The notes under the pieces: model-generated
What the model was told of the DNA's origin: nothing
Database searches by the model: none
Seen by the model: the letters and a program-made list of their open reading frames with translations, nothing else
Position numbers and translations under genes: made by a program
Part shown: positions 1 through 6,736 of the stretch, piece after piece
Position numbering within the stretch: position 1 is the stretch's first letter
Layout: every line of letters begins with the position of its first letter
Source of the DNA: Methylorubrum extorquens
Lineage (GTDB): Bacteria > Pseudomonadota > Alphaproteobacteria > Rhizobiales > Beijerinckiaceae
Assembly: GCA_019695455.1 (NCBI GenBank)
Contig: JAEUAC010000339.1
Location: 1-18,401 of the forward strand
DNA: 18,401 nucleotides
Direction of reading: 5' to 3'

Positions 1-513
1 CGTGTCGAAGCCGAGAGCGTCGAGGCTCCAGCGCATGTGCGCCCGCAGGCCCGACCAGGGCCGCGACGCGACGAAGACGATCCGCCTCGCCTCGAAGAGG
101 AGGTCGATCGCGGCGCCGAAGGCTCCCGAGGTCACGTCGGTCCTGACGGCCGCCAGCCCGAGGCGTCCCGCCTCGGCGGTCTCGGCGACCGCCCCGTCGA
201 AGCCGGGCCGCAGGTCCCGCAGGGTGCGGCCGAGCGTGTCCGCGACGCTGCGCTGCCCCCGGACCGCGCGTTCGACCTGGGCCCGGAGATCCGGCAGGCC
301 CGAATAGCCGAGCGCCTGGATCGTCCGGATCACGGTCGCGTCCGAGGTGCGGGCGCGCGCCGCGATGTCGAGCGACGTCCGGGTCAGGATCCAGCTCGGG
401 TCGTCCGCCAGGATGTCCAGCACGCGCCTCGCGGCGGGCCCGAGCTTGAGCCGGACGCGACGCAGGCGACGCGCGATCCCGTCCGCTCCTCCCGGCGACG
501 GTCCGGCGGTCAC
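1..513 (-). CDS. MurR/RpiR-family transcriptional regulator, C-terminus beyond the left edge
   Basis: The frame is open from a GTG at 513-511 to the window edge, giving 171 residues. Residues about 12-85 form an RpiR-type N-terminal helix-turn-helix domain (LGPAARRVLDILADDP, then TSDATVIRTIQALGYSGLPD as the recognition-helix region). Residues from about 128 (GAFGAAIDLLFEARRIVFVA) start the sugar-phosphate-binding SIS domain, which is cut by the edge; full family members are about 280-300 residues. RpiR proteins are DNA-binding repressors or activators that respond to phosphosugars or other metabolites. The GTG overlaps the TGA of the upstream receiver-like gene by 3 bases (GTGA), which supports this start and points to translational coupling. 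The effector and target are not visible. Family assignment is fairly firm. Confidence 0.85.
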   Translation of the reverse strand, partial: MTAGPSPGGADGIARRLRRVRLKLGPAARRVLDILADDPSWILTRTSLDIAARARTSDATVIRTIQALGYSGLPDLRAQVERAVRGQRSVADTLGRTLRDLRPGFDGAVAETAEAGRLGLAAVRTDVTSGAFGAAIDLLFEARRIVFVASRPWSGLRAHMRWSLDALGFDT

Positions 514-887
514 GGGGTCTCCGGCCGCGCGGTGCGCGCCCGCAGGAAGCGCACCAGCAGGCGGGGCTCCACCGGACCCGCGAACCAGGTCAGGGCGCGG
601 CCGTCGTCGGTCGCGTCCGCCGGCGCCAGGATCGCGACCGGAACGCCCCGCCGCGCGAGGTCCATCGCCTCCGCGAGGCACGAGCCGTCCCGCAGGTCGA
701 GATCGAGGATCGCCGCGTCCGGCGTGGCCGAACCCGCCCAGCCCCTCAGGTCCGCGCAGGTCGCGAACGGCCCGGCGACGGCGAAGCCCGCCGCGTCGAG
801 TTCGGCGGCGATGTCGAGCGCGAGGATCGCCTGGGACTCCGCGAGGAGCACCAGCGGTCGCTCGGGCGCCTGGCCCGTCGGCTGCAT
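510..887 (-). CDS. Single-domain receiver-like protein with degenerate phosphorylation site
   Basis: 125 residues with the alternating beta/alpha pattern of a response-regulator receiver domain and no output domain. It resembles the stand-alone receivers common in alphaproteobacteria. The usual acidic pair near the end of strand 1 is reduced to Ala16-Glu17. The phosphoacceptor-like Asp62 is kept (AILDLDLRDG). The conserved Thr/Ser after strand 4 is Ala88 (VAILAPAD), and the conserved Lys-Pro after strand 5 reads Val106-Glu107-Pro. It is therefore probably a weak or non-phosphorylated pseudo-receiver. I chose ATG 887-885, with AAGG about 10 bases upstream, over an in-frame start at 953 that would add a basic, unfolded-looking 22-residue extension. 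It overlaps the RpiR-like gene downstream, so the two proteins are probably made together. Confidence 0.75.
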   Translation of the reverse strand: MQPTGQAPERPLVLLAESQAILALDIAAELDAAGFAVAGPFATCADLRGWAGSATPDAAILDLDLRDGSCLAEAMDLARRGVPVAILAPADATDDGRALTWFAGPVEPRLLVRFLRARTARPETP

Positions 888-984
888 GGTTCGACCTTGC
901 GCCGGCCCGGCCCGGGAGGCTCCCGGCTCGCGCCGCGCGAAGCGGCGTGTCAATCACAGCGCACCTCGCGGGAGCGTTGTCGGA

Positions 985-1013
985 TCTATACGATTTCCCA
1001 ATGTCGACGGCAG
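985..1013 (-). promoter_or_regulatory. Candidate promoter for the receiver/RpiR unit
   Basis: On the minus strand, CTGCCG (1013-1008) and TATAGA (990-985) are separated by 17 bases. This sits about 100 bases upstream of the chosen start at 887 in an otherwise GC-rich intergenic stretch. The match to a housekeeping promoter is partial and is called by eye only. Confidence 0.3.
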
Positions 1014-1113
1014 GGGACTCGCAACCACGCCGTCAGATGAACGAGACCTGTCCCAGTCCTTTCGGGGCCCGTTAAGGGAGCGGCCGTCAAGCCGCATGCC
1101 ACCGGAGGCATGA

Positions 1114-1794
1114 ATGAAGTTCCTGATCGTCGAGGACGACGTCGAGACGGCCGATTACATCAAGGGCGGGCTGGGTCAGCTCGGCCATGTGGTGGATCAC
1201 GCCGGCAGCGGCCGGGACGGTCTGCTGATGGCGACTGGCGAGAGCTACGCCGCCATGGTGGTGGATCGGATGCTGCCCGGGATCGACGGCCTGTCGCTCG
1301 TGCGGGCCGTCCGCGCGGCGGGCGTCGCGACGCCCGCCATCTTCCTCACGACGATGTCGGCGATCGGCGACCGGGTCGACGGGCTGGAGGCGGGCGGCGA
1401 CGACTACCTCGTCAAGCCGTTCGCGTTCCAGGAGCTGCTGGCCCGGCTGAACGCGCTCGCCCGCCGGCCGCCGCTGGCCGCCGTGCAGACGACGCTCGTG
1501 GCGGGCGAGGTCGAGATGGACCTCGTCGCGCGGCGGGTCCTGCGCCGCGGCCGCGTGGTGGAGCTGCAGCCCAAGGAGTTCAAGCTGCTGGAATACCTGA
1601 TGCGGAACTGCGGCCGCGTGGCGACGCGGACCATGCTGCTGGAGCAGGTCTGGGACTTCCACTTCGATCCGCGGACGAACGTGGTCGAGACCCATGTGTC
1701 CCGCCTGCGCTCCAAGCTGAACCGCGGGTTCGAGACCGACCTGATCCGCACGGTCCGTGGGTCCGGCTATGTCCTTGATCCGCAAGCCCGGTAG
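1114..1794 (+). CDS. OmpR/PhoB-family response regulator
   Basis: 226 residues. Residues 1-118 are a complete receiver domain with the acidic pair Glu7-Asp8-Asp9, phosphoacceptor Asp51 (MVVDRMLPGIDG), Thr79 and Lys101 (YLVKPF). Residues about 126-222 are an OmpR-type winged helix (LQPKEFKLLEYLMRNCGRVATR, then the recognition-helix region NVVETHVSRLRSKLN and the hairpin IRTVRGSGYVL). It binds DNA as a phosphorylated dimer and acts in the cytoplasm. The start is supported by GGAGG at 1104-1108, five bases before the ATG. The following histidine kinase starts inside its last codons, so they form a cognate pair. General style is near CusR/QseB-type regulators, but nothing in the sequence names the signal or the regulon. 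Confidence 0.95.
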   Translation: MKFLIVEDDVETADYIKGGLGQLGHVVDHAGSGRDGLLMATGESYAAMVVDRMLPGIDGLSLVRAVRAAGVATPAIFLTTMSAIGDRVDGLEAGGDDYLVKPFAFQELLARLNALARRPPLAAVQTTLVAGEVEMDLVARRVLRRGRVVELQPKEFKLLEYLMRNCGRVATRTMLLEQVWDFHFDPRTNVVETHVSRLRSKLNRGFETDLIRTVRGSGYVLDPQAR

Positions 1795-3226
1795 GTTCTG
1801 GAGGAACACCAGCGCGCAGGTCGCGCTGATCGCCTCCTGCCTCCTCGTCGCGATCCTGCTGGGTGCGGGCTACACGGCCGAACGCCGCCTCGTCGGATCC
1901 CTGACGGCCCAGGCGCAGAGCCGCGCCCAGGAGACGGCGGACGAGCTCGTCGACGAGTTCGTCCGCGAGGGCTACGACGGCCTGCGCGACTCGATCATGC
2001 CCCGCCTGCACGGGGGCGAACGCCGCCTGCGCTACGCGGTCGTCGGCCCGGACGGCGCCATCCTGGTGGGCGATCCCGACCTGTGTCGCTTCGTGCCGGC
2101 GTGCGACGCTCAGCCGGGCGAGCGCGCGGGCGCGGGGGCCGGAGCGATCCGGCCGGTCGTCGCGTCGCGCCGCATCGATCTCGGGGACCGGTCCGTGCTC
2201 GTCGTCGACGAGCTCGCCTTCGTGCGGGACATCGAGACCATCATCGGCCAGGCGTTCTGGTACGCGGTCGCGGCCGCCGTCCTGGCGGGGGCGGCGTCGG
2301 GCTACGTCCTGTCGCGCTACCTCCTCGCGCAGGTCGGCGCCATCAACCTCGCCGCCGAGGCGATCGTCTCCGGCGACCTGTCGCGGCGCATCCCGACCGG
2401 CGGCACCGGCGACGAGTTCGAGGAGATGCGCCGAACCCTGAACCGCATGCTGGAGCGGATCGCGGACCTCCTGCGCAACGTCCACCAGGTCTCGACCGAC
2501 ATCGCGCACGACCTGCGCACGCCGCTGTCCCGGCTGCGGCACAAGCTGGAGGCGGCGACGTCCGACGCCGTCACGCGCGAGACGCAGCAGGCGACGCTGG
2601 ACGCCGCCGTGCACGATCTCGACGAGGTGCTCGAGACCTTCTCGGCCCTTCTGCGGATCGCGCAGATCGAATCGGGCGAGCGGCGTTCCGCGTTCCGCGC
2701 GCTGGACCTGTCGACGCTCCTCGCCGACATCACGGACACCTACGGGGCCGTCGCCGAGGAGGGCGGCCGGCGGTTCGAGAGCCGCGTCGCCCCGGGCCTG
2801 AGGATCGTCGGCGATCGCGAGCTCCTCGTGCAGATGCTGTGCAACGTGATCGAGAACGCCCTGGTCCACACGCCGCCCGGCTCCCTCGTCGAGCTCGCCG
2901 CGCATCGTATGGACGATGGCCTCTGCATCGTCGTGAGCGACGACGGCGAGGGCATCTCGCCGTCCGACCGGCCGCTCGTCTTCCGGCGCTTCTACCGCGG
3001 CGAGCGAAGCCGCTCGACGCCCGGGACGGGCCTCGGCCTCAGCCTCGTCGCGGCCATCGTCGAGCTGCACGGGGGAACGATCGCCCTGGCCGACGCGGGA
3101 CCGGGGCTGCGCCTCACGATGGACCTTCCCGGCGAGGCGCCGGCGGAACCCGCCGCGACGGCGTCGCCCGCCGGCACCCGGTCGCGTCCCGACCCTCAGG
3201 AGAGGATCCAGGCGCCGGCCGAGTAG
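1769..3226 (+). CDS. Two-component sensor histidine kinase, membrane-bound
   Basis: 485 residues from ATG 1769, overlapping the regulator by 26 bases. TM1 is about residues 16-35, a periplasmic sensor segment about 36-158, TM2 about 159-188, and HAMP about 185-238. The dimerisation/phosphoacceptor domain has His247 (TDIAHDLRTPLSRLRHKLE). The ATPase domain has Asn363 (N box, NVIENALVHTPPG), Asp392-Gly-Glu-Gly (G1), FRRFYRGE (F box) and Gly419-Thr-Gly-Leu-Gly (G2). All catalytic boxes are present, so it should autophosphorylate and pass phosphate to the adjacent regulator. The periplasmic part has only two cysteines, Cys106 and Cys112, spaced six apart. The last 30 residues are Ala/Pro-rich, unlike kinase folds, and lie partly over the convergent small gene. 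A GTG at 1757 would add four residues. The ligand is unknown. Confidence 0.93.
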   Translation: MSLIRKPGRFWRNTSAQVALIASCLLVAILLGAGYTAERRLVGSLTAQAQSRAQETADELVDEFVREGYDGLRDSIMPRLHGGERRLRYAVVGPDGAILVGDPDLCRFVPACDAQPGERAGAGAGAIRPVVASRRIDLGDRSVLVVDELAFVRDIETIIGQAFWYAVAAAVLAGAASGYVLSRYLLAQVGAINLAAEAIVSGDLSRRIPTGGTGDEFEEMRRTLNRMLERIADLLRNVHQVSTDIAHDLRTPLSRLRHKLEAATSDAVTRETQQATLDAAVHDLDEVLETFSALLRIAQIESGERRSAFRALDLSTLLADITDTYGAVAEEGGRRFESRVAPGLRIVGDRELLVQMLCNVIENALVHTPPGSLVELAAHRMDDGLCIVVSDDGEGISPSDRPLVFRRFYRGERSRSTPGTGLGLSLVAAIVELHGGTIALADAGPGLRLTMDLPGEAPAEPAATASPAGTRSRPDPQERIQAPAE

Positions 3227-3372
3227 CAGAGCCAGAGCAGGAAGAGGCACCAGAGGCCGGAGGCGCCGAAGCCGAGAAGGATCGCCGCCCCGCCGATCCA
3301 GTGCCTTCGGGCCCGCGGCTCCGCGGGTTCGGCGTCGGGAGCCTGCGTGCGGATCGGACGGCGGAGCCGCAT
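3196..3372 (-). CDS. Small single-span membrane protein, function unknown
   Basis: 58 residues: a basic, proline-containing head (about 1-24, MRLRRPIRTQ...) and a long hydrophobic stretch (about 25-57, rich in Leu, Gly and Trp, with Cys residues) that should cross the membrane once or form a tight hairpin. The start at 3372 has a very good GGAGG seven bases upstream. A longer in-frame ORF to 3483 has no such site and reads as a GC-rich shadow. The last 31 bases overlap the histidine kinase tail to tail, so the two mRNAs are complementary at their 3' ends. No family is recognised. The strong ribosome binding site and the hydrophobic profile are the reasons to call it real. Confidence 0.6.
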   Translation of the reverse strand: MRLRRPIRTQAPDAEPAEPRARRHWIGGAAILLGFGASGLWCLFLLWLCYSAGAWILS

Positions 3373-3451
3373 GCCGTGTCCTCCGCCCGGGCGAGGGTCC
3401 CCGGGATCGCGGCAGGAGGGACCCGTCCGGCCCGCGAGGCAAGCCGCCCGG

Positions 3452-3491
3452 GGCCGGATTGGGACGTTGTCATGTTGCCCCAATCTCGGCC
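3452..3491. repeat. Long inverted repeat / hairpin between divergent genes
   Basis: The arms are GGCCG-GATTGGG (3452-3463) and CCCAATC-T-CGGCC (3479-3491). That is 12 base pairs with one bulged T, around a 15-base loop. It is not followed by a T run on either strand, so it does not look like a classical terminator. It could be an operator, an mRNA leader structure for the minus-strand 58-residue gene, or part of a small RNA. Confidence 0.45.
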
Positions 3492-3624
3492 CGGACCGGC
3501 TCCGGCGACGAGGACGAGAGGCGACGGGGCGGGTCGTGGCGCAGCGCCGACGGGTCGGCGTAGCAACCTCCAGATCCCACTACGGCCATTGTGCCATTCC
3601 GCCCAGAACTCTGCAGATCGGACC

Positions 3625-3649
3625 GGAACGCACCCGGACGATCGCGGTT
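3625..3649 (+). promoter_or_regulatory. Possible EcfG-type (general stress) promoter
   Basis: GGAAC at 3625-3629 is followed after 16 bases by GGTT at 3646-3649. The alphaproteobacterial EcfG pattern is GGAAC, 16-17 bases, then CGTT, so one base of the -10 differs. It lies about 72 bases before the start of the secreted cationic protein. A chance match is quite possible. Confidence 0.28.
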
Positions 3650-3721
3650 CGGTGCTGTCGAGAGGCGAGGGGGCGACTGACGCCGATCGCCGATCCGATC
3701 GACAACCTTCCGGGGACGACC

Positions 3722-3985
3722 ATGACACGACTGCTCGCCGTATTCTGCGCCGCCGCCTGCCTCACGGGCTCGGCCTTCATCGCCGTCGCGCCGGCCAACG
3801 CGCAGGACACGACCGTGGTGCGGACCGAGGGTCCGGGCGGCACGCGGACGGTGGTGAAGCGCCGGACCGGCTACGGCACGGTCCGCAAGGTCGTGCGCCG
3901 CAGCGCGGACGGCTGCCGGAGCCGCACCGTGAAGCGCACGAACGCCATGGGCGACACCGTGGTCCGGACGCGCTCGTCGTGCTGA
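3722..3985 (+). CDS. Small secreted cationic repeat protein, function unknown
   Basis: 87 residues with a clear signal peptide: a basic start, hydrophobic core about 4-22, and a probable cleavage after Ala27 (APANA/QD). The mature part of about 60 residues is very rich in Arg, Lys, Thr and Val and repeats a TVVRT/TVVKR/TVKRT-like unit about five times (near residues 31, 43, 53, 69 and 79). It has only two cysteines, Cys65 and the C-terminal Cys87, which could form an intra- or intermolecular disulfide. It probably acts in the periplasm or at the cell surface, perhaps bound to an anionic polymer; that part is inference. Similar small secreted Arg/Val-repeat proteins occur in methylobacteria and bradyrhizobia, mostly unnamed. 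It overlaps the next small gene by 7 bases. Confidence 0.7.
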   Translation: MTRLLAVFCAAACLTGSAFIAVAPANAQDTTVVRTEGPGGTRTVVKRRTGYGTVRKVVRRSADGCRSRTVKRTNAMGDTVVRTRSSC

Positions 3986-4233
3986 GGGCGCGCGCCGCGA
4001 CCGGCTGGACGCGCCTCGCCTTCGCGTTCGTCCACGTCGCCATCCTGGCGGCGGGCCTGGCCGGGCTCGCGACCTTCGCGGTGTCCATGTCCGAGGCCAC
4101 GCCCGCGCCGCGCGACGTCCCGGTTCTCGCCCAGGTGGAGCCGGCCGCCGAGCCGGCCGCCGCGGCCGACGGCGCCGCGGAGCCGACCAACGCCCGGACC
4201 GTCCGGGTGGTCTATCCGGGCCTCGGCCGCTAG
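3979..4233 (+). CDS. Small membrane-anchored Ala/Pro-rich protein (probable)
   Basis: 84 residues from a GTG that overlaps the stop of the secreted protein gene by 7 bases. Residues about 11-36 form one hydrophobic segment (LAFAFVHVAILAAGLAGLAT), followed by an Ala/Pro/Glu-rich tail (about 37-75) and a short hydrophobic end (VRVVYPGLGR). The layout suggests an inner-membrane anchor with a flexible periplasmic tail, or an uncleaved signal peptide. No strong ribosome binding site is visible, so expression would rely on coupling to the gene before it. The start and the gene itself are less certain than its neighbours. A stem-loop 17 bases after the stop (4251-4285) fits the end of a two-gene transcript. 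Confidence 0.45.
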   Translation: MLRARAATGWTRLAFAFVHVAILAAGLAGLATFAVSMSEATPAPRDVPVLAQVEPAAEPAAAADGAAEPTNARTVRVVYPGLGR

Positions 4234-4250
4234 CGGCGCCCGCGCGACAC

Positions 4251-4285
4251 GCGGCGGGAGGGGTGCCAGTCATCCGTCCCGCCGC
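4251..4285 (+). terminator. Stem-loop after the secreted/membrane small gene pair
   Basis: The perfect 9-base arms are GCGGCGGGA (4251-4259) and TCCCGCCGC (4277-4285) around a 17-base loop. It begins 17 bases after the stop at 4233. No T run follows, so it may stabilise the mRNA 3' end or work with Rho rather than act as an intrinsic terminator. Such stems also arise by chance in GC-rich DNA. Confidence 0.35.
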
Positions 4286-4356
4286 CCGCCCATCCGAGCC
4301 GAAACGCTCCCAGCGGCCGGTCGGGCCCCTGTCGCCCCCTCGCGAGTGCCGCCTCC

Positions 4357-4557
4357 ATGAAGATCGCAGCGGTTCGGACCGTCCATTCCGTCCGACCCAC
4401 CGACAGCGGCCACACGATCGTCGTCGAGCTGATCGACGGAGCGGACGACCGCTGGACCGTCCTGATCCCGGCCGGCACGGTCGGCGACCTCGTGCCCATG
4501 CTGACCCGGGCGGCGGAGGAGGCCCGGGACCTGCGGCGCTCGCTCGGCCGCGACTGA
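4357..4557 (+). CDS. Small protein of unknown function (66 residues)
   Basis: 66 residues, soluble and without signal peptide. The N-terminal two thirds look like a small beta sheet (KIAAVRTVHSV, HTIVVELIDG, RWTVLIPAG). The C-terminal third is an amphipathic helix (TVGDLVPMLTRAAEEARDLRRSLG). Codon use is like that of the neighbouring real genes. No family is recognised. Compact sheet-helix proteins of this size are often binding or regulatory factors, but no partner is evident. It converges with the minus-strand gene at 4573, with 15 bases between the two ends. Confidence 0.6.
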   Translation: MKIAAVRTVHSVRPTDSGHTIVVELIDGADDRWTVLIPAGTVGDLVPMLTRAAEEARDLRRSLGRD

Positions 4558-4572
4558 CCCGGCGCGTCCGCG

Positions 4573-4842
4573 CTAGGGATTGAGGCCCAGGCGGACCATC
4601 CTGCCGCTGCAATAGGAGACGGCGTCCGCCTTGCAGAGGAACCGCTTCTCCACCCCCTCCAGGGTCACGTCGTAGACCGCGTACCGGCGATCCGGTGCCG
4701 TGCGGGCGCGAATGTAGGGCTCGAAGCGATCCTCCCGCCCCGCGGCGGCGGCGGCTCTCGCCGCGCGAGCCATCTCGTCGGCCCGTCCCGGGTCCGGCCG
4801 GCCGAGGACGTGGACGCGGATGGCGGTCCAGATGCGGTCCAT
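4573..4842 (-). CDS. Small protein of unknown function (89 residues)
   Basis: 89 residues from ATG 4842, which has GGAG five bases upstream. An in-frame GTG at 4893 would add 17 residues but has no ribosome binding site. It has an amphipathic start (MDRIWTAIRVHVLGRP), an Ala-rich helix (about 21-36), and a likely beta-sheet end (YAVYDVTLEGVEKRFLCKADAVSYC). The two cysteines, Cys70 and Cys78, sit in the last third. There is no signal peptide or membrane span, and no family is recognised. It is divergent from the VOC gene at 5016, with a 173-base gap in which I could not identify a promoter. Confidence 0.55.
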   Translation of the reverse strand: MDRIWTAIRVHVLGRPDPGRADEMARAARAAAAAGREDRFEPYIRARTAPDRRYAVYDVTLEGVEKRFLCKADAVSYCSGRMVRLGLNP

Positions 4843-5015
4843 GGTCTCCGTCCGAAGCCCCGTCCTCGACGGGGCGTCCCGCCATTCGTCCACACATTGA
4901 TGGCGCGTTCGTGTCCGGCCGGTCGCGGCGCGGCGCGGCCGTCCTCTCCGGCGGCGGGGCCTCTTGCCGGACGGCGCGAACGGGACATGATGGCGGCCGG
5001 GAGGAACGAGACGCC

Positions 5016-5492
5016 ATGGTCGCCAAGAACACGATCTGCCTCTGGTACGACACGGAGGCCGAGGCCGCCGCCCGCTTCTATGCCGAGACGATCCCGGACA
5101 GCGCGATCGGGGCCGTCCACCGGGCGCCGGCCGACTACCCGTCGGGGAAGGCGGGCGACGTGCTCACCGTGGAGTTCGTGGTGGCCGGCATCCCGTGCAT
5201 CGGCCTGAACGGCGGCCCGGCCTTCCGGCAGAGCGAGGCGTTCTCGTTCCAGATCGCGACGGACGACCAGGCCGAGACGGACCGCCTCTGGGACGCGATC
5301 GTCGGCCATGGCGGGCAGGAGAGCGCCTGCGGCTGGTGCAAGGATCGCTGGGGCGTGTCGTGGCAGATCACGCCGCGCGTACTGACCGCCGCGATGGCGG
5401 CGGGCGGCGACGAGGCGAAGCGCGCGTTCGCGGCCATGATGACGATGCGCCGGATCGACGTCGCCGCCATCGAGGTGGCCCGGCGCGGATAG
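5016..5492 (+). CDS. VOC-superfamily (PhnB/3-demethylubiquinone methyltransferase-like) protein
   Basis: 158 residues matching the PhnB-like glyoxalase/bleomycin-resistance fold: the CLWYDTEAEAAARFYAETIPDS opening, then GDVLTVEFVVAGIPCIGLNGGP, the SFQIATDDQAETDRLWDAIVGHGGQE block, and the family-typical CGWCKDRWGVSWQITPRVL end. Despite the database name, these are not methyltransferases. They are small VOC proteins, often dimeric, with mostly unknown substrates. A GGGAGG about 11 bases before the ATG supports this start. The gene ends facing the acyl-CoA dehydrogenase gene, 25 bases away, and has no obvious link to the catabolic cluster. Confidence 0.88.
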   Translation: MVAKNTICLWYDTEAEAAARFYAETIPDSAIGAVHRAPADYPSGKAGDVLTVEFVVAGIPCIGLNGGPAFRQSEAFSFQIATDDQAETDRLWDAIVGHGGQESACGWCKDRWGVSWQITPRVLTAAMAAGGDEAKRAFAAMMTMRRIDVAAIEVARRG

Positions 5493-5519
5493 ACGCCGCG
5501 CGGGCGCGACGGAGGCGTC
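5492..5519. terminator. Short inverted repeat between convergent gene ends
   Basis: GACGCC (5492-5497) and GGCGTC (5514-5519) pair around a 16-base loop, exactly between the stop codons of the VOC gene and the acyl-CoA dehydrogenase gene. It could serve both transcripts as a 3'-end structure. There is no T run and the stem is only six bases, so support is weak. Confidence 0.25.
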
Positions 5520-6684
5520 AGTAGGATTTCGGCAGGCCGAGGACCCGTTCGGCGAGGAAGGACAGGACGAGCTGCTCGGTGATGGGCGCGATCCGGGTCA
5601 GGATGGCCTCCCGGAACAGCCGCTCCACCTGGTACTCCCGGGCGTAGCCCATGCCGCCATGGGTCAGCACGGCCTGCGTGGCGGCGTCGAACGCCGCCCG
5701 GCCGGCCAGGAACTTCGCGGCGTTCGCCTCGGCGCCGCAGGACACGCCGGAATCGTAGAGCCAGCCGGCGCGCAGCACCATCCACCAGGCGCTCTCGAGA
5801 TAGGCCCACTTCTCGGCCAGCGGATGCTGGATCCCCTGGTTCTGCCCGATGGGGCGCCCGAACACGACCCGGTCCTTCGCGTATTGCGTCGCGCGCCGGA
5901 TCGCGTCCCGGCCGACGCCGATCGCCTCCGCCGCGACCAGGATGCGCTCGGGGTTGAGGCTGTCCAGGATGTACTTGAAGCCCTGACCCTCCTCGCCGAT
6001 CCGGTCCTCCTCCGGCACGTGGAGATCGTCGATGAAGACCGCGTTCGAATCGACCGCGTTGCGGCCCATCTTGTGGATGCGGCGCACCTCCACCTTCCTG
6101 CGGTCGAGGTCGGTGTAGAACAGCGTCATGCCGTCCGTCGGGCGCTTGCAGTCCTTCTTGGGCGTGGTCCGCGTCAGGAGGAGGATCTTGTCCGCGACCT
6201 GTCCCGTCGAGGTCCACATCTTGCGGCCCTTGACGGTGTAGCCGCCGGCGGTGCGCGTCGCGAAGGTCTTGATCGACGTGGTGTCGAGCCCGGCATCGGG
6301 CTCCGTCACGCCGAAGCAGGCCTTCTGCTCGCCCCGGATGAGCGGCTTCAGCCAGCGCTCCTTCTGCTCGGCGGTGCCGTGGACCACAATGGAATGCGGG
6401 CCGAACATGTTGATGTGGATGGCGGAGGCGGCCGAATAGCCGCCGTTGCTGGACGTCGCGGCCTGCATCATCACGGCCGCCTCCGTGACGCCGAGCCCCG
6501 AGCCGCCGAGCTCCTCCGGCATCGTGATGCCGAGCCATCCGCCCTCGGCCATGGCCTGGTAGTACTCGACGGGGAACCGCGCCTTCTCCTCCGCCTCGGT
6601 CCAATAGGCGTCGTCGAAGGCCGCGCAGACCTTGCGCACGCCCTCGTCGATCGCGACGTGCTGGTCCGTGAGCTGGAAATCCAT
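5518..6684 (-). CDS. Acyl-CoA dehydrogenase (FAD-dependent)
   Basis: 388 residues, full length for the family. It oxidises an acyl-CoA to the 2,3-enoyl-CoA and passes electrons through ETF. Residues about 5-115 are the N-terminal helical domain. Residues about 120-225 are the middle beta domain, with the FAD/substrate block CFGVTEPDAGLDTTSIKT and KMWTSTG. Residues about 232-380 are the C-terminal helical domain, with RVVFGRPIGQNQGIQHPLA and the catalytic-base region GGMGYAREYQVERLFRE, where Glu350 matches the catalytic Glu of medium-chain enzymes. ATG 6684 has GGAGG eight bases upstream; an in-frame start at 6801 would run across the promoter region. It is transcribed divergently from the MDR oxidoreductase over an operator-like palindrome. 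Chain length and substrate are not evident. Confidence 0.93.
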   Translation of the reverse strand: MDFQLTDQHVAIDEGVRKVCAAFDDAYWTEAEEKARFPVEYYQAMAEGGWLGITMPEELGGSGLGVTEAAVMMQAATSSNGGYSAASAIHINMFGPHSIVVHGTAEQKERWLKPLIRGEQKACFGVTEPDAGLDTTSIKTFATRTAGGYTVKGRKMWTSTGQVADKILLLTRTTPKKDCKRPTDGMTLFYTDLDRRKVEVRRIHKMGRNAVDSNAVFIDDLHVPEEDRIGEEGQGFKYILDSLNPERILVAAEAIGVGRDAIRRATQYAKDRVVFGRPIGQNQGIQHPLAEKWAYLESAWWMVLRAGWLYDSGVSCGAEANAAKFLAGRAAFDAATQAVLTHGGMGYAREYQVERLFREAILTRIAPITEQLVLSFLAERVLGLPKSY

Positions 6685-6736
6685 GCGAATGCCTCCAGGC
6701 CCGCCATCCGGCCGAGGGCCCCTCGCCAGAAGATGT

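Larger units (their letters stand above)
3373..3721. other. 349-base gap between divergent small genes
   Basis: I see no convincing coding frame here on either strand. It holds the ribosome binding site of the minus-strand 58-residue gene at its left end, a long inverted repeat at 3452-3491, and a GGAAC box at 3625-3629 that could belong to a stress-type promoter for the secreted protein at 3722. No tRNA-like fold or poly-T terminator was found by eye. Confidence 0.6.

Noticed and set aside
1058..1077. Imperfect palindrome (CCTT...AAGG with an inner CGGGGCCCG) before the response regulator gene
   Set aside because: The outer and inner symmetries are out of register, and the regulator type normally binds direct repeats, so I do not call an operator.
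3347..3721. In-frame upstream extension of the secreted repeat protein (ATG at 3347)
   Set aside because: The extra 125 codons read as Arg/Pro-rich noise and would bury a clear signal peptide that begins at 3722.
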